A stretch of DNA of 33,281 bases from Streptomyces sp. MMG1533. GTDB taxonomy: Bacteria; Actinomycetota; Actinomycetes; Streptomycetales; Streptomycetaceae. Under the pieces are notes generated by a model. The model ran no database searches. It was not told the origin of the DNA and worked only from the letters and a program-made list of their open reading frames with translations. Positions 8,134 to 17,135 of this stretch are shown in pieces. How positions within the stretch are numbered: position 1 is the first letter of the stretch; the number at the start of each line of letters is the position of its first letter. The position numbers and the translations under genes were made by a program. The stretch is from positions 1 to 33,281 of the forward strand of contig NZ_LGDG01000285.1 of NCBI RefSeq assembly GCF_001279775.1, in the 5' to 3' direction.

Positions 8134-8529
8134 CGCGTCGTTACGGGCCATTGTCACCCGGCGACAGGCAGCTCTGTGCTCGGTGAGCGGCTGGGTGTTG
8201 TATCGAATGCGGTCATGCGGCTATCGCGTAGAGCAAACATGTGTGGCGGGGATGCCTGAGGACAATCTGGCTGCGAAGTGCTGCCAGTTCGCCACGCGGT
8301 TCGTGCAATCCAACGGAACCACCCGAGCGGGGTGGCCCGTTGAAAGGCTCACTTTCGCTCGAGCGCAGCGCCGTGCGGGTGGGGTAAGTGTGAAGTGATG
8401 ATGCGAGTTGACGTTCGACTGATCAGTCTGTCACGGCCGTTGGTAGGTTAAGGCGCGGGTAAGAAAGCTCCGCGATCAGTCAAGATCGGGACCGACGCGG
8501 CACGGGGATCTACGGGAGGGCGCGGGGGT
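8134..8529. other. Intergenic region between esxB and the AWDEW gene
   Basis: These 396 bases hold no frame with convincing coding character. They contain a second interrupted hairpin (listed next) and a TTGACG at about 8408 without a well-placed -10 box, so the promoter of the downstream module is not resolved. A small untranslated RNA is possible but cannot be shown. Confidence 0.5.
8311..8342. other. Interrupted hairpin in the intergenic region
   Basis: CAACGG and CCACCC on the left pair with GGGTGG and CCGTTG on the right around a five-base GAGCG loop, with a small internal bulge. It lies 188 bases before the next start. It may be a terminator for read-through from esxB or part of a small RNA. 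Confidence 0.55.
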
Positions 8530-9015
8530 ATGGCTTGGGACGAGTGGGAGCAGCTCAAGGCCGACGCTGCCCAGAGTGGCTCGACAGGCATGCAACTCAA
8601 CCAGCTCGCTGCGGATGGCGGCGGAGGAGGCGGGGGTGGGGCTGCCGGTGATCTTGTGGTCAACCAGGACGACCTCGGCGCCGTCGGCCATGACGCGTTC
8701 GCCCTCTACGAGGCTCTCCAAACCGCGACGGATATTGCAGGCGCGGGCATGAACAAGGACGGCGCCGGATCGACGATGCAGGCCGCCGCCTCCCTGAAGT
8801 CGCACGGTTTCGCGATGGGCAGCGCACTGGAGCTGACGGTCGAGGTCTGGACGTCACAGGCCAAGACGGTTCTCCAGGCATGCGCGCACATTTCCAACCA
8901 TCTTGATTACAGCAAAAAACTGCACGCCGAGGATGATGCCAAGATCGCGGCCGTGTTGGCCAGCCGGGACGGTTCGGCGGAGTCCGTGTCAGAGCTGAGC
9001 AAGTACTTCAAGTAG
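8530..9015 (+). CDS. AWDEW-type small helical protein, probable partner of the downstream WXG protein
   Basis: The 161-residue protein begins MAWDEWEQLKADAA, then a run of eight glycines at about residues 30-37, then about 110 residues of predicted helices. I recall many Streptomyces proteins with the same AWDEW opening, poly-Gly linker and the phrase ACAHISNHLDY next to type VII candidates; none has an assigned function. There is no signal peptide or membrane segment. GGGAGGG precedes the start. AGGAG for the next gene overlaps this gene's stop, so translation is coupled to the 758-residue WXG protein. A chaperone or co-substrate role is inferred. Confidence 0.75.
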   Translation: MAWDEWEQLKADAAQSGSTGMQLNQLAADGGGGGGGGAAGDLVVNQDDLGAVGHDAFALYEALQTATDIAGAGMNKDGAGSTMQAAASLKSHGFAMGSALELTVEVWTSQAKTVLQACAHISNHLDYSKKLHAEDDAKIAAVLASRDGSAESVSELSKYFK

Positions 9016-9025
9016 GAGTAGCCCG

Positions 9026-11302
9026 GTGGCAGTTAAGTACATGGATCTCATCGAGGTGGACCTCGACAAGCTGGGCACGGCTGTCTCCGACTGGAAGAGC
9101 GCCGCCGACAAGCTCAAGATTGCGGCGGACAACGCCCGCAAGGGCATGCAGGCGAAGTCGGACAAGGCCCGGTGGGCCGGCGCCAACGCCTCAGTGACGC
9201 GCGGCTTCGTCAGCAAGACAACGAAGGAGGTCGCCGACCTCCACACGGAGGCGGACAGCATCTACCGGGTCCTCGACGATGCCCACACGGAGCTGGTTTC
9301 GCTCCAGAAACAGATCCAGGTCGCACACGGTGAGGTCCAGAAGAGGGGGATCCGCGTAGACGATTACGGTGACGGTACCGTCCACTGCGTCTACCCGCAC
9401 ATCAGGGGCGACACCGATGTGCACACCCCGGAAGAGAATGAGGCCAGGGACGAACTGCAGGCTCGGATCGGTCGGATCCTTTCCCATGCCTCGGAGATCG
9501 ATGCATCGGTGACCCGTGCGCTGCGCAAGAGTCACGGCAGCGATCCGCACAATGCCGGGCACAGCTCGTACAAATCCCTCGACGAGGCCCAGGTCGAGCG
9601 CGCGGCGGAGCTGGCGAAGCTCGGGCCGAAGATGACCGACAAGCAGTTCACCGAGCTGAACTCCATCATGAAGTGGAACGCGAAGGACGCCGACTTCAGC
9701 ACCGGCTTCTACAAGTCCCTGGGGGGACCCGAGGAGACCCTCGACTTCTACGGTCGTATGGCTCTCGAAGGTACACAGGGCGATGACAAGGAACGGCTGG
9801 CCCTGACCAGGCAGCTTCAGCGCAACATGGGCAACGCTCTTGCCACAGCGACCGACCCGGACAACAAGCCGCATCTTTCAGCGAGTTGGGGAGAAGAATT
9901 CAGAAAGCTCGGAACTCAGTCGATTGAAATCGACCCGGGAGCCCCGAACTCGCCCTATGGATACCAGATCCTAGGCGGGCTGTTGCGGTACGGAAGCTAT
10001 GATTCAGAGTTCATCAATCCTATCGCGGAACATATCGTTCAACTGCACCACAAAGAGCCCGAATTCTTTATGAACAACAAGCCGGTGACTGGGGGAGTCG
10101 ACCTAGACTGGGGATACAACCCATCGGGTAAGGCAGGCGCTGGATACGACCCGCTCACCAGCGTTCTGGAGGGGCTTGGACACAGTCCTGACGCGGCAAA
10201 GAAGTTCTTTTCGGACGACATGACACCGACGGTGTACAACGAGGACGGCACTGTTAAGAAGGGTGCCACGCTCGACTACGACTACTATGACGAGCTGACG
10301 AAGAAGGACTTCGAGTGGCTGGGAGACAGTCTCGTTCACCCCGGCAGTGACGAGGCCGCGCACGCCCGTGACGGCGGCCCGGACGCTCTCGGGCATGCCC
10401 TGGAAGCGGCGACGTTGGGGTACGCGTACGACGACCCGACGCCCACGCCGTCCCGGGATGCGACCTCGGCCGCGATCATGGAAAAGGTCGTGCAGACCTA
10501 CGGCGATCCGGAGAACGTCAAGGACCCCATCTCCGACAGCCTCGGCCGCATGGGGGCCGGCTACATCGACGACCTGAACTGGGGGCTGAACGAGAACAGG
10601 ACGGACAGCCTGTTCACTCCGACCGATCCGGAGGGGCACGCGCAATTCGGATCGAACAACGCGATCAAGTTCCTGAGCTCGATCGGACAACACCCGGACG
10701 CGTACTCGGAAATCTCTGTGGCGCAGCAGATCTACGGGACAAGCGCGCTGGAGGCGCAGGTCGACGGAGACCGTATCAATGAGCCGCACGCGCGGGAGAT
10801 CGTGCGAACAGGCGCGGAGATTCAGGGAATCCTCGACGAGTCCAGAGCGGATCAGGTCCAGGCCGAGGGTCTGGCGAAAGACGCGGCTTACAACAAGAGC
10901 CTGGCGGAGAAGACCGAGTGGATTAAGTTCGGCGCGGGTGTGGGGATCGCTGCGGGAGCAGCGTTTCTTCCTCCGGTGGCCGCCGTGGGTGTGGCGGGCA
11001 CGCTGATCCCTGTCTTCATGGATGCCGGACAGGGCGCCCTTACGCAACAGATCGGCACTGTGATCGGCGACAGTGCGGAAACCAGGCAGCAAGACAGCGC
11101 CAACACGATCCAGGATCAGCGGCGCGAGATCTTTCGTGCAGGTCGTGTAGCTGCAGCATCTCCCATGGAAGCATTTATGGCAGACCACGGGATCCGGCAC
11201 GATGATGGCGGCTTCGGGCAGGACTTGGAAGATGCTCAGAACGGCGGATATTTGAAGGGGACCAATGGAGAAGACCAGCTCGGTGTACTTCCCACGGCTT
11301 AG
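9026..11302 (+). CDS. Large WXG-headed protein, candidate type VII secreted effector (DUF6571-like)
   Basis: The GTG start at 9026 has AGGAG seven bases ahead (9014-9018). Residues 1-100 form a helical hairpin with W50-A-G52 at the turn. A long, mainly helical domain follows (about 100-620), with phrases such as LGHALEAATLGYAYDD that recall the Streptomyces family DUF6571 (from memory). Residues about 632-664 are hydrophobic and Gly/Ala-rich (GVGIAAGAAF, AVGVAGTLIPVF), and a charged tail ends the protein. No catalytic motif is recognisable. The last 38 bases overlap the start of a lipoprotein gene. The stretch around 9890-10110 is less GC-rich than the rest. Secretion is inferred from the WXG head and the locus. 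Confidence 0.75.
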   Translation: MAVKYMDLIEVDLDKLGTAVSDWKSAADKLKIAADNARKGMQAKSDKARWAGANASVTRGFVSKTTKEVADLHTEADSIYRVLDDAHTELVSLQKQIQVAHGEVQKRGIRVDDYGDGTVHCVYPHIRGDTDVHTPEENEARDELQARIGRILSHASEIDASVTRALRKSHGSDPHNAGHSSYKSLDEAQVERAAELAKLGPKMTDKQFTELNSIMKWNAKDADFSTGFYKSLGGPEETLDFYGRMALEGTQGDDKERLALTRQLQRNMGNALATATDPDNKPHLSASWGEEFRKLGTQSIEIDPGAPNSPYGYQILGGLLRYGSYDSEFINPIAEHIVQLHHKEPEFFMNNKPVTGGVDLDWGYNPSGKAGAGYDPLTSVLEGLGHSPDAAKKFFSDDMTPTVYNEDGTVKKGATLDYDYYDELTKKDFEWLGDSLVHPGSDEAAHARDGGPDALGHALEAATLGYAYDDPTPTPSRDATSAAIMEKVVQTYGDPENVKDPISDSLGRMGAGYIDDLNWGLNENRTDSLFTPTDPEGHAQFGSNNAIKFLSSIGQHPDAYSEISVAQQIYGTSALEAQVDGDRINEPHAREIVRTGAEIQGILDESRADQVQAEGLAKDAAYNKSLAEKTEWIKFGAGVGIAAGAAFLPPVAAVGVAGTLIPVFMDAGQGALTQQIGTVIGDSAETRQQDSANTIQDQRREIFRAGRVAAASPMEAFMADHGIRHDDGGFGQDLEDAQNGGYLKGTNGEDQLGVLPTA

Positions 11303-11951
11303 GATGAAGATCCTACCCGTAGTGGCGGGCGTAATCTTCGCGATGGCTGGTTGTCAGAGCGGGGAGTCGAAGGATGGGAATTCAGCGAGCCCGAGTTCTG
11401 ATAAATGGTCCTGCGGCAAGGTCCTGAGTGCTCAGGTGGAAGAGGCCGTGAGGCGGGTTGCTGACATACCTGAATCCGTAAAGATTCACCGTTACGGACA
11501 CCCGAAGGACGCTGCCGAAGAATTGGTTGCGAACTACGATTCCGGAACACCGGATGAGGCTGATAGTCTCGACTTCTGTAGGTTTTACAGGGAGTCTGCG
11601 GAGGTTACTCCTTCCGTGCAGGTGGAGTTCTCGCTGGTCCAGGAGGTGTCTGAAAGGGCCGAGGGAACGATTGGTAAGGACTATCGCATGGGGAAGCTGG
11701 CTCGCGCCAGCACCAAGCTAGGTGTGCTCTATTTCGAGTGCTCCAGCAAAAGGTTCTCCTTGGGTGCCGGAGCGACCGTGTTGGTGCGGGGGGAGTCCCG
11801 TACCAATGATGAAGTGACAGAGACCGAGGAAGCGGCGCAGGAGGACAACCTGCGCATCATCTACGAATCAAGCCGCGCCTTCTCCGACCTGCTCAAGTGC
11901 AAGTCCCACGCCGGGCTTCCGGCCGACTTCAAGATGCCGCCTGAGCTGTAG
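11265..11951 (+). CDS. Predicted lipoprotein coupled to the WXG effector candidate
   Basis: The 228-residue protein has a basic N-terminus, a hydrophobic segment and a lipobox ending AMAGC with Cys30 as the lipidation site. The mature part is Ser/Lys-rich at first, then a globular domain with four further cysteines, enough for two disulfides outside the cell. The ATG at 11265 has AAGGGG four bases ahead and lies inside the preceding gene by 38 bases; a second ATG at 11304 lacks a ribosome-binding site. Overlap with the 758-residue gene indicates co-translation. No family is recognised. A surface protein made in step with a candidate toxin could be its immunity protein or a delivery factor. 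Codon use is richer in A/T than the average here. Confidence 0.75.
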   Translation: MEKTSSVYFPRLRMKILPVVAGVIFAMAGCQSGESKDGNSASPSSDKWSCGKVLSAQVEEAVRRVADIPESVKIHRYGHPKDAAEELVANYDSGTPDEADSLDFCRFYRESAEVTPSVQVEFSLVQEVSERAEGTIGKDYRMGKLARASTKLGVLYFECSSKRFSLGAGATVLVRGESRTNDEVTETEEAAQEDNLRIIYESSRAFSDLLKCKSHAGLPADFKMPPEL

Positions 11952-11961
11952 ACCGGAACGA

Positions 11962-11973
11962 GCCTGATCAGGC
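11962..11973. promoter_or_regulatory. Perfect 12-bp palindrome after the lipoprotein gene
   Basis: GCCTGATCAGGC reads the same on both strands and starts 11 bases after the stop codon. It could be a protein-binding site; as a hairpin it would be too tight to act as a good terminator. Confidence 0.4.
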
Positions 11974-11980
11974 GTGCACA

Positions 11981-12349
11981 GTGAGAGTGAGGACGGCGAC
12001 GACGGCTCTCGTCAATCAGTTGGGGTTGCAGTGGGCGCGACGGAATCCGCCACTGGGTGAGCTGGCAATGGCCTGTTCTGCGGCGAATCCAAGTTGCCGC
12101 TCAGCGGTGCACCCACTATTGATGCTGACGCTTCGTTGTGCACGGCTCAGCGACGCTCCAGACCTGGCACCGGAACTGCCGGGCGGCAATGATCTGTTGA
12201 GCGAACAGGGCCGAGGGCTGCGCCTGGTGGAGCCCCTGGTATGGCGATGGGGCTGGCATCGCGTGGACTTTGATGAGCCGCAGGTCTGGTGCACCTTTGT
12301 CATCGAAACCCCGACAGCGAATTCAAGCCTCAATAGTGGATTGCGGTGA
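11981..12349 (+). pseudogene. Decayed C-terminal part of an RsbW-like HATPase
   Basis: The frame encodes LSEQGRGLRLVEPLVWRWGW followed by a stretch ending VWCTFVIE. This matches the G2-box region and last strands of the Streptomyces HATPase/anti-sigma-like regulators (typical pattern GRGLxLVxxLxxRWGW, then VWxEF). The upstream part, where the ELVTNAxxH ATP-binding motif should be, does not fit, and there is no ribosome-binding site at the GTG. I read it as a remnant missing its N-terminal half; the pattern was recognised by eye only. Confidence 0.5.
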
Positions 12350-12366
12350 GTTGGAGGGCGTGTTGA

Positions 12367-12921
12367 TCAATGGCATGCGCTTGAGCCCTCAAGTGCCTTG
12401 GTGTAGGCCATGATCAGTTTCCTCATGGCGTCGGAGTCGGATCGGTCGGAGGTGAACACCTGAACTACGGCGTACAAGGTCTGATCGGGATGGTCCGAGG
12501 ACTTGCACAATGTCGTGGTCCTCCCTACGGCACCAGCGCCTGAGTAGAGATAGCGATCGTCGTCGGTCACCTGACCGTCGTCCATCTTGTCGTATGCGGC
12601 GGCGACAGTAGAAGCTGTCTCACGATTGTTCCACCATGTCTGGACCTGCCGAACTGAGACGTCGCCATCGACTATCACATCACACCGATTCGTTCCTCCG
12701 CTGGGAGACGAGGGCTTCACGGAGATGGAATCACCTCCTGCCAGGAAGGCATCTAGCAATTCGGGGTTCAGCGCAACTCCGCAGAAATTGCTGGGGATCG
12801 TGTACTTTCTCGCTTCTCCGCCTCCGCTTGAGCACGCGGAAAGAGTCAGTGTTCCGGCCAGCGCCATGGCGACAGAGGCTTGGACGAGTCGTGCGGGGTG
12901 ATGGAGTCGGGGGCGGAACAT
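12367..12921 (-). CDS. Predicted lipoprotein, DUF3558-like
   Basis: The 184-residue protein has a signal peptide with lipobox LSAC (Cys30) and a Ser/Gly-rich spacer. The mature domain contains paired cysteines (FCGVALNPELL, TNRCDV, TTLCKSS, SSACH) and ends near the stop. The layout, with FCGV and NRCD blocks, resembles actinobacterial lipoproteins grouped under DUF3558, by memory only. AAAGGAA lies seven bases before the ATG. The gene follows eccC in the same direction, about 230 bases on, so it may be read through from it or have its own promoter. Substrate and role are unknown; it should sit on the outer face of the membrane. Confidence 0.78.
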   Translation of the reverse strand: MFRPRLHHPARLVQASVAMALAGTLTLSACSSGGGEARKYTIPSNFCGVALNPELLDAFLAGGDSISVKPSSPSGGTNRCDVIVDGDVSVRQVQTWWNNRETASTVAAAYDKMDDGQVTDDDRYLYSGAGAVGRTTTLCKSSDHPDQTLYAVVQVFTSDRSDSDAMRKLIMAYTKALEGSSACH

Positions 12922-13100
12922 GAAGGGTTCCTTTCACGTGGTGTCAGGCTTCGGCTGTGAGATGCGATACCGCGCACTTGCCGTTCGTACCCGCGTCTCT
13001 GAAAGCCCTGCTTCGCTCCCCCGCCACCACCACGTCGTCCGCGCCCAGCCCCACGAGCATCCAGAGCCAACAGGATCACGAGAAGCCCCACAGTGACCAT
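12846..13100 (-). CDS. Doubtful small ORF downstream of eccC
   Basis: An ATG at 13100 has GGGAGGGA seven bases ahead and opens an 84-residue frame beginning MVTVGLLVILLALDARGAGR, one short membrane helix followed by a Gly/Arg-rich stretch. It starts 54 bases after the eccC stop. Against it, the frame overlaps the first 76 bases of the lipoprotein gene and its second half lacks coding character. If real, it is a small membrane peptide; it may be a truncated gene. Confidence 0.3.
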   Translation of the reverse strand: MVTVGLLVILLALDARGAGRGRRGGGGGAKQGFQRRGYERQVRGIASHSRSLTPRERNPSCSAPDSITPHDSSKPLSPWRWPEH

Positions 13101-13154
13101 GAGGGCATCCCTCCCGACGCCCGGTACAGCAACTCAGCACGCCGTCCGCGCACC

Positions 13155-16100
13155 TCAGTACACCCTCTCCGCCACCAACCCCACCTGCACCAACGGCTTC
13201 CCCCGCCGCCGAGACACAAAGACCCCCCGCCCCGCAGGCATCGGCCGCGGCCGAACCCCTCCGAGCAGGTCGCCCTCGCCGGGGTCGCCGGCCAGGACGA
13301 CACCCTGTGCGCCCAGTTCCTTGATGCGCTGCATGAACGCCTCGTACGACGCCCGTCCCGCACCCGCCGTCGACCGCGCGATGATGAAACGCACGCCCAC
13401 GTCGCGGGCGAACGGAAGCAGCTCCGTCAGTCCCGCCAGCGGATTCCCGCTCGACGTGGACACGAGGTCGTAGTCGTCGATGACGACGTACACCGTCGGC
13501 CCCTGCCACCAACTCCGGTCCCGCAGCTGCTGTGCCGTCACGTCGGCGGTCGGTGTGCGGCGCTGCATAAGGTCGGCCAGGGCGGCCATGTGGTGGTCCA
13601 TGGAGTTGGACATGGGGATGTACTCGGCGAGGTGTGACGCCGGCGTCACGTCCAGCAGTGAGCGCCGGTTGTCGATGACGAACAGCTTGGCCTCGTGGCC
13701 CTCGTACCGCTCCGTCAGCTGCTTGATCAACAGCCGCAGCAGGTTCGACTTGCCCGACTCGCTCTCACCGAAGACGAGGAAGAACGGGTCCTGCTCGAAG
13801 TCGACGAAGACCGGTTCGAGGTTGTCCTCGTCGAGCGCGAAGGCGACGCCGCGCTGCGGGAAACGGTTGCCGGGAGGCAACTGCTCGGCCGGGAACTCGC
13901 GTGGCAGCAGGCGGACTTCGGGCGCACCGGGCGCCTGCCAGTGCCGTGAGACCTCGGTCGCCAGCGCCGCCGTGGCCTCCGCCAGGTCCGTGTCGGAGGT
14001 CAGACCGTCGATGCGCGGCACCGCCGCCATGAAGTGCAGCTTCTGAGGCGCCTGTCCGCGGCCGGGCACGCCCGCCGGAACGTTCGCGGCCACCTTGCGG
14101 TCCAGCTCGGAGTCCATGGTGTCGCCGAGCCGCAGCTCCAGGCGGTTCATCAGCTGGTCCTTGAGAGCGGCCCTGACCTCCATCGAACGCGAGGCCGTCA
14201 GGATCAGGTGGATGCCGTAGCCGAGGCCACGCGCCGCGATGTCGTGGATCACCTGGTCCATCGCCTCGTAGTCCGCGCGGAAGTTGCCCCACCCGTCGAT
14301 GACGAGGAAGACATCCCCCCACGGCTGGTCCGTGACCGAGATCTCGCCTCGGGCGCGTCGCGCCCGGAAGTCCGCGATGGACGCGATGCCGGCGGAGCGG
14401 AAGTACTCCTCGCGATGGTTCAGCACGCCGTACACCTCGGCCACCGTGCGCCGCACCCGCTCCGGATCCAGTCGCGAGGCCACGCCACCCACGTGTGGCA
14501 GTCCGGCGACCGCCGCCATGCCGCCGCCGCCGAAGTCCAGGCCGTAGAACTGGACTTCGTGCGGCGTGTGCGTGAGGGCGAAGGAACAGATCAGCGATCG
14601 CAGCAGTGTCGACTTGCCGGACTGCGGACCACCGACGATCTGCATGTGGCCGGCCGCGCCGGAGAAGTCGAGCCAGAGGGGGTCGCGGCGCTGTTCGTAC
14701 GGCTTGTCGACCAGGCCCGCCGGTACGATCAGGCGGCCTGCGCCGTCGTAGCCCGGCTGGGTGAGCCCGCGTCCCTGCACCGCCGTGAGTCCGGGCAGGA
14801 GTCCGTCCAGGGAGGGCGGGCTGTCCAGCGGCGGCAGCCACACCTGGTGGGCCGCCGGTCCCTGCGCCTCCAGTCGACGCACGACCACGTCGAGCACGGT
14901 GTCCGCGAGGGCGTCGTCGACTTCAGAAGCGTCCGAAGCCGAAGGGCGCTGCTGCGGCACCGCCACGTACTGCACCGGCACCTCGGCCGCCGTGAACAGC
15001 ACCGGCCGCCGGTCCATCGGCAGGGTGCCGCCGCCGAGCGCCGACCGCTGGGTGCCCGAGCGGTACACGCCGGAGACGTAGGCCGCCTTGAAGCGCACCA
15101 TCTCGCCCGTGCCGAACTTCAGGATGCCGGAGCCCGGGACGTTGGGCAGCTCGTAGGCGTCCGGTACGCCGATCGCCGCCCGCGACTCCGCGGCGGAGAA
15201 GGTGCGCAGACCGATCCGGTAGGACAGGTACGTCTCCAGGCCGCGCAGGCGGCCCTCCTCCAGGCGCTGTGACGCAAGCAGCAGGTGTACGCCGAGCGAC
15301 CGGCCGATGCGGCCGATCTGGACGAACATCTCGATGAAGTCCGGCTTGGCGGTGAGCAGTTCGCTGAACTCGTCGATCACCAGGACCAGGGAGGGAATCG
15401 GCTGCAGCGGCGCACCGGCCGCGCGCGCCTTCTCGTAGTCGTGGATGTTGGCGTAGTTGCCCGCGTCGCGCAGCATCTCCTGGCGGCGGTTGAGCTCGCC
15501 GCGGATGGAGTCGCCCATGCGGTCGACCAGGGTCAGGTCGTCCGCGAGGTTGGTGATGACGGCCGCCACGTGCGGCATCTGTGCCATGCCCGCGAAGGTC
15601 GCGCCGCCCTTGAAGTCGGCGAGGACGAAGTTCAGCGTCTCCGAGGAGTGCGTCACCGCCAGGCCCAGCACCAGGGTGCGCAGCAGCTCCGACTTGCCGG
15701 AGCCGGTGGCGCCCACGCACAGGCCGTGCGGGCCCATGCCCTCCTGCGCGGCCTCCTTGAGGTCCAGCATCACGGGCCGGCCGTCCTCGCCGAGTCCGAT
15801 CGGCACCCGCAGCCGCTCGGCCAGCGACCGCGGCCGCCAGGTGCGCTTGGTGTCGACGGACGCCGCGTCACCGAGGTTCAGCAGGTCGGTGAACTCCAGG
15901 TTGGCGAGCAGCGGTTCGTCGTCGTCCCCGCCGGAGACCATCCGCAGCGGGGCGAGTTGCCGGGCGAGGGCCTCGGCGGACTCGTAGGAGAGGGTGTCGG
16001 GGCTCCCCTCGTAGACGACTCCGTGCCCCGACTCCAGGTGCAGTGCCTCGGGTTGTACGACGATGGAGAGCTCGCCGCCGGCTCCGGTCAGCTCGCCGGG

Positions 16101-17135
16101 CACGACCTCGAGGACCGTCACGCCCTGCAGGCCCTCGGGGTTGGCCAGGACGGAGTCCGGCGGCAGGGAGAGGCCGTCGAGTACGACGACGATGTGCGGT
16201 TCCTCCGGCAGGGGCGCCGCGTTGGGGTGGAAGCGCGGGCGGCCGGTCAGCCGGGTGGCGAGCAGGTTCTCCAGTTCGCGGGAATCGCTGTCGATCAGCC
16301 TGCGGCTGCCCGCGCCGTCCACGGCACCGGGAGCCTGGACGTGCGGCAGCCACTTGGCCCACTCCCAGTGGGGCAGGGCCTCGCGGCCGGCCGCGACCAC
16401 GATGAGCAGGTCCTCGGGGGAGTGCAGCGCGGCCAGCGAGCCGGCCATGGCCCGCGCGGAGGACCGTACGGACTGCGGTTCGCCGCTGATCGTGACGTGG
16501 TAGAAGGCACGCAGCGAGACCGCCATCGGCAGGTCGTCCAGGGTGCTGTGGACGGAGAGGAAGCGCTGCATCGCGCCCGCGGTCAGCGGCTCCAGCTGCT
16601 CGACGGGGGCGGTCTCGGGGGTGACCAGGGTGGTGGCGAGCGCCTGCGAGCCGAGGCCGATGCGGACCTGTGCGAAGTCCTCGTCGCCGGGGCGGCGTTC
16701 CCACACCCGGCTGCCCTCGGCGACCAGGGCCCACAGCTGCTCGGGGGAGGGGTGGAGGAAGTACTGCGCGTCCCGTTGCGCCTTCGCCGTGTCGATGGCC
16801 GTGCGCCGGGTCTGCGCCAGGTAGCTCAGGTAGTCGCGGCGCATGTCCGCCAACTGCCCCTGGGAGCCCCGGCGGAAGCGGACCACCATCGCGATGGACA
16901 TGGCGACCGTCGACGCGATCATGATCATGCCCATGATCTTCATGAACGGCTGCCCGTTCGTGAAGAAGAAGACCACCGAGCCACCCATGCCGAGTGTCGG
17001 CAGGAGTTGCATCAGCACGCTTTCCTGGTGCCCCCGCGGCAGTTCGGGCGGAGGCTGCAGGACGATCTCCTGCGTGGACACTTCGGACGGCAGTGCCCGA
17101 GGCGGGCGCTTCACGACGATGTGGCTCACTGTCAC
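13155..17135 (-). CDS. eccC: EccC, three-domain FtsK/SpoIIIE-type ATPase of the type VII secretion system
   Basis: This motor powers export and binds substrates. Its 1326 residues are one polypeptide, not split as in some mycobacterial systems. Two membrane helices lie at about 44-60 and 64-87. ATPase 1 has Walker A GATGSGKS (475-482) and Walker B VLVIDEF (Asp588-Glu589). ATPase 2 has GGPQSGKST (835-843) but Walker B reads VIDGWG, without the catalytic Glu. ATPase 3 has GESESGKS (1123-1130) and VVIDDYD. Only the first domain looks fully competent, usual for EccC. The start is GTG; a second GTG six bases on (MSHIVVKRPP) is equally placed relative to AAGGGA and may be the true one. It is divergent from eccD across about 307 bases. 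Confidence 0.96.
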   Translation of the reverse strand: MTVSHIVVKRPPRALPSEVSTQEIVLQPPPELPRGHQESVLMQLLPTLGMGGSVVFFFTNGQPFMKIMGMIMIASTVAMSIAMVVRFRRGSQGQLADMRRDYLSYLAQTRRTAIDTAKAQRDAQYFLHPSPEQLWALVAEGSRVWERRPGDEDFAQVRIGLGSQALATTLVTPETAPVEQLEPLTAGAMQRFLSVHSTLDDLPMAVSLRAFYHVTISGEPQSVRSSARAMAGSLAALHSPEDLLIVVAAGREALPHWEWAKWLPHVQAPGAVDGAGSRRLIDSDSRELENLLATRLTGRPRFHPNAAPLPEEPHIVVVLDGLSLPPDSVLANPEGLQGVTVLEVVPGELTGAGGELSIVVQPEALHLESGHGVVYEGSPDTLSYESAEALARQLAPLRMVSGGDDDEPLLANLEFTDLLNLGDAASVDTKRTWRPRSLAERLRVPIGLGEDGRPVMLDLKEAAQEGMGPHGLCVGATGSGKSELLRTLVLGLAVTHSSETLNFVLADFKGGATFAGMAQMPHVAAVITNLADDLTLVDRMGDSIRGELNRRQEMLRDAGNYANIHDYEKARAAGAPLQPIPSLVLVIDEFSELLTAKPDFIEMFVQIGRIGRSLGVHLLLASQRLEEGRLRGLETYLSYRIGLRTFSAAESRAAIGVPDAYELPNVPGSGILKFGTGEMVRFKAAYVSGVYRSGTQRSALGGGTLPMDRRPVLFTAAEVPVQYVAVPQQRPSASDASEVDDALADTVLDVVVRRLEAQGPAAHQVWLPPLDSPPSLDGLLPGLTAVQGRGLTQPGYDGAGRLIVPAGLVDKPYEQRRDPLWLDFSGAAGHMQIVGGPQSGKSTLLRSLICSFALTHTPHEVQFYGLDFGGGGMAAVAGLPHVGGVASRLDPERVRRTVAEVYGVLNHREEYFRSAGIASIADFRARRARGEISVTDQPWGDVFLVIDGWGNFRADYEAMDQVIHDIAARGLGYGIHLILTASRSMEVRAALKDQLMNRLELRLGDTMDSELDRKVAANVPAGVPGRGQAPQKLHFMAAVPRIDGLTSDTDLAEATAALATEVSRHWQAPGAPEVRLLPREFPAEQLPPGNRFPQRGVAFALDEDNLEPVFVDFEQDPFFLVFGESESGKSNLLRLLIKQLTERYEGHEAKLFVIDNRRSLLDVTPASHLAEYIPMSNSMDHHMAALADLMQRRTPTADVTAQQLRDRSWWQGPTVYVVIDDYDLVSTSSGNPLAGLTELLPFARDVGVRFIIARSTAGAGRASYEAFMQRIKELGAQGVVLAGDPGEGDLLGGVRPRPMPAGRGVFVSRRRGKPLVQVGLVAERVY

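Noticed and set aside
7964..8398. Frame overlapping the end of esxB and the intergenic region
   Set aside because: It is out of frame with esxB, crosses the terminator and has no ribosome-binding site.
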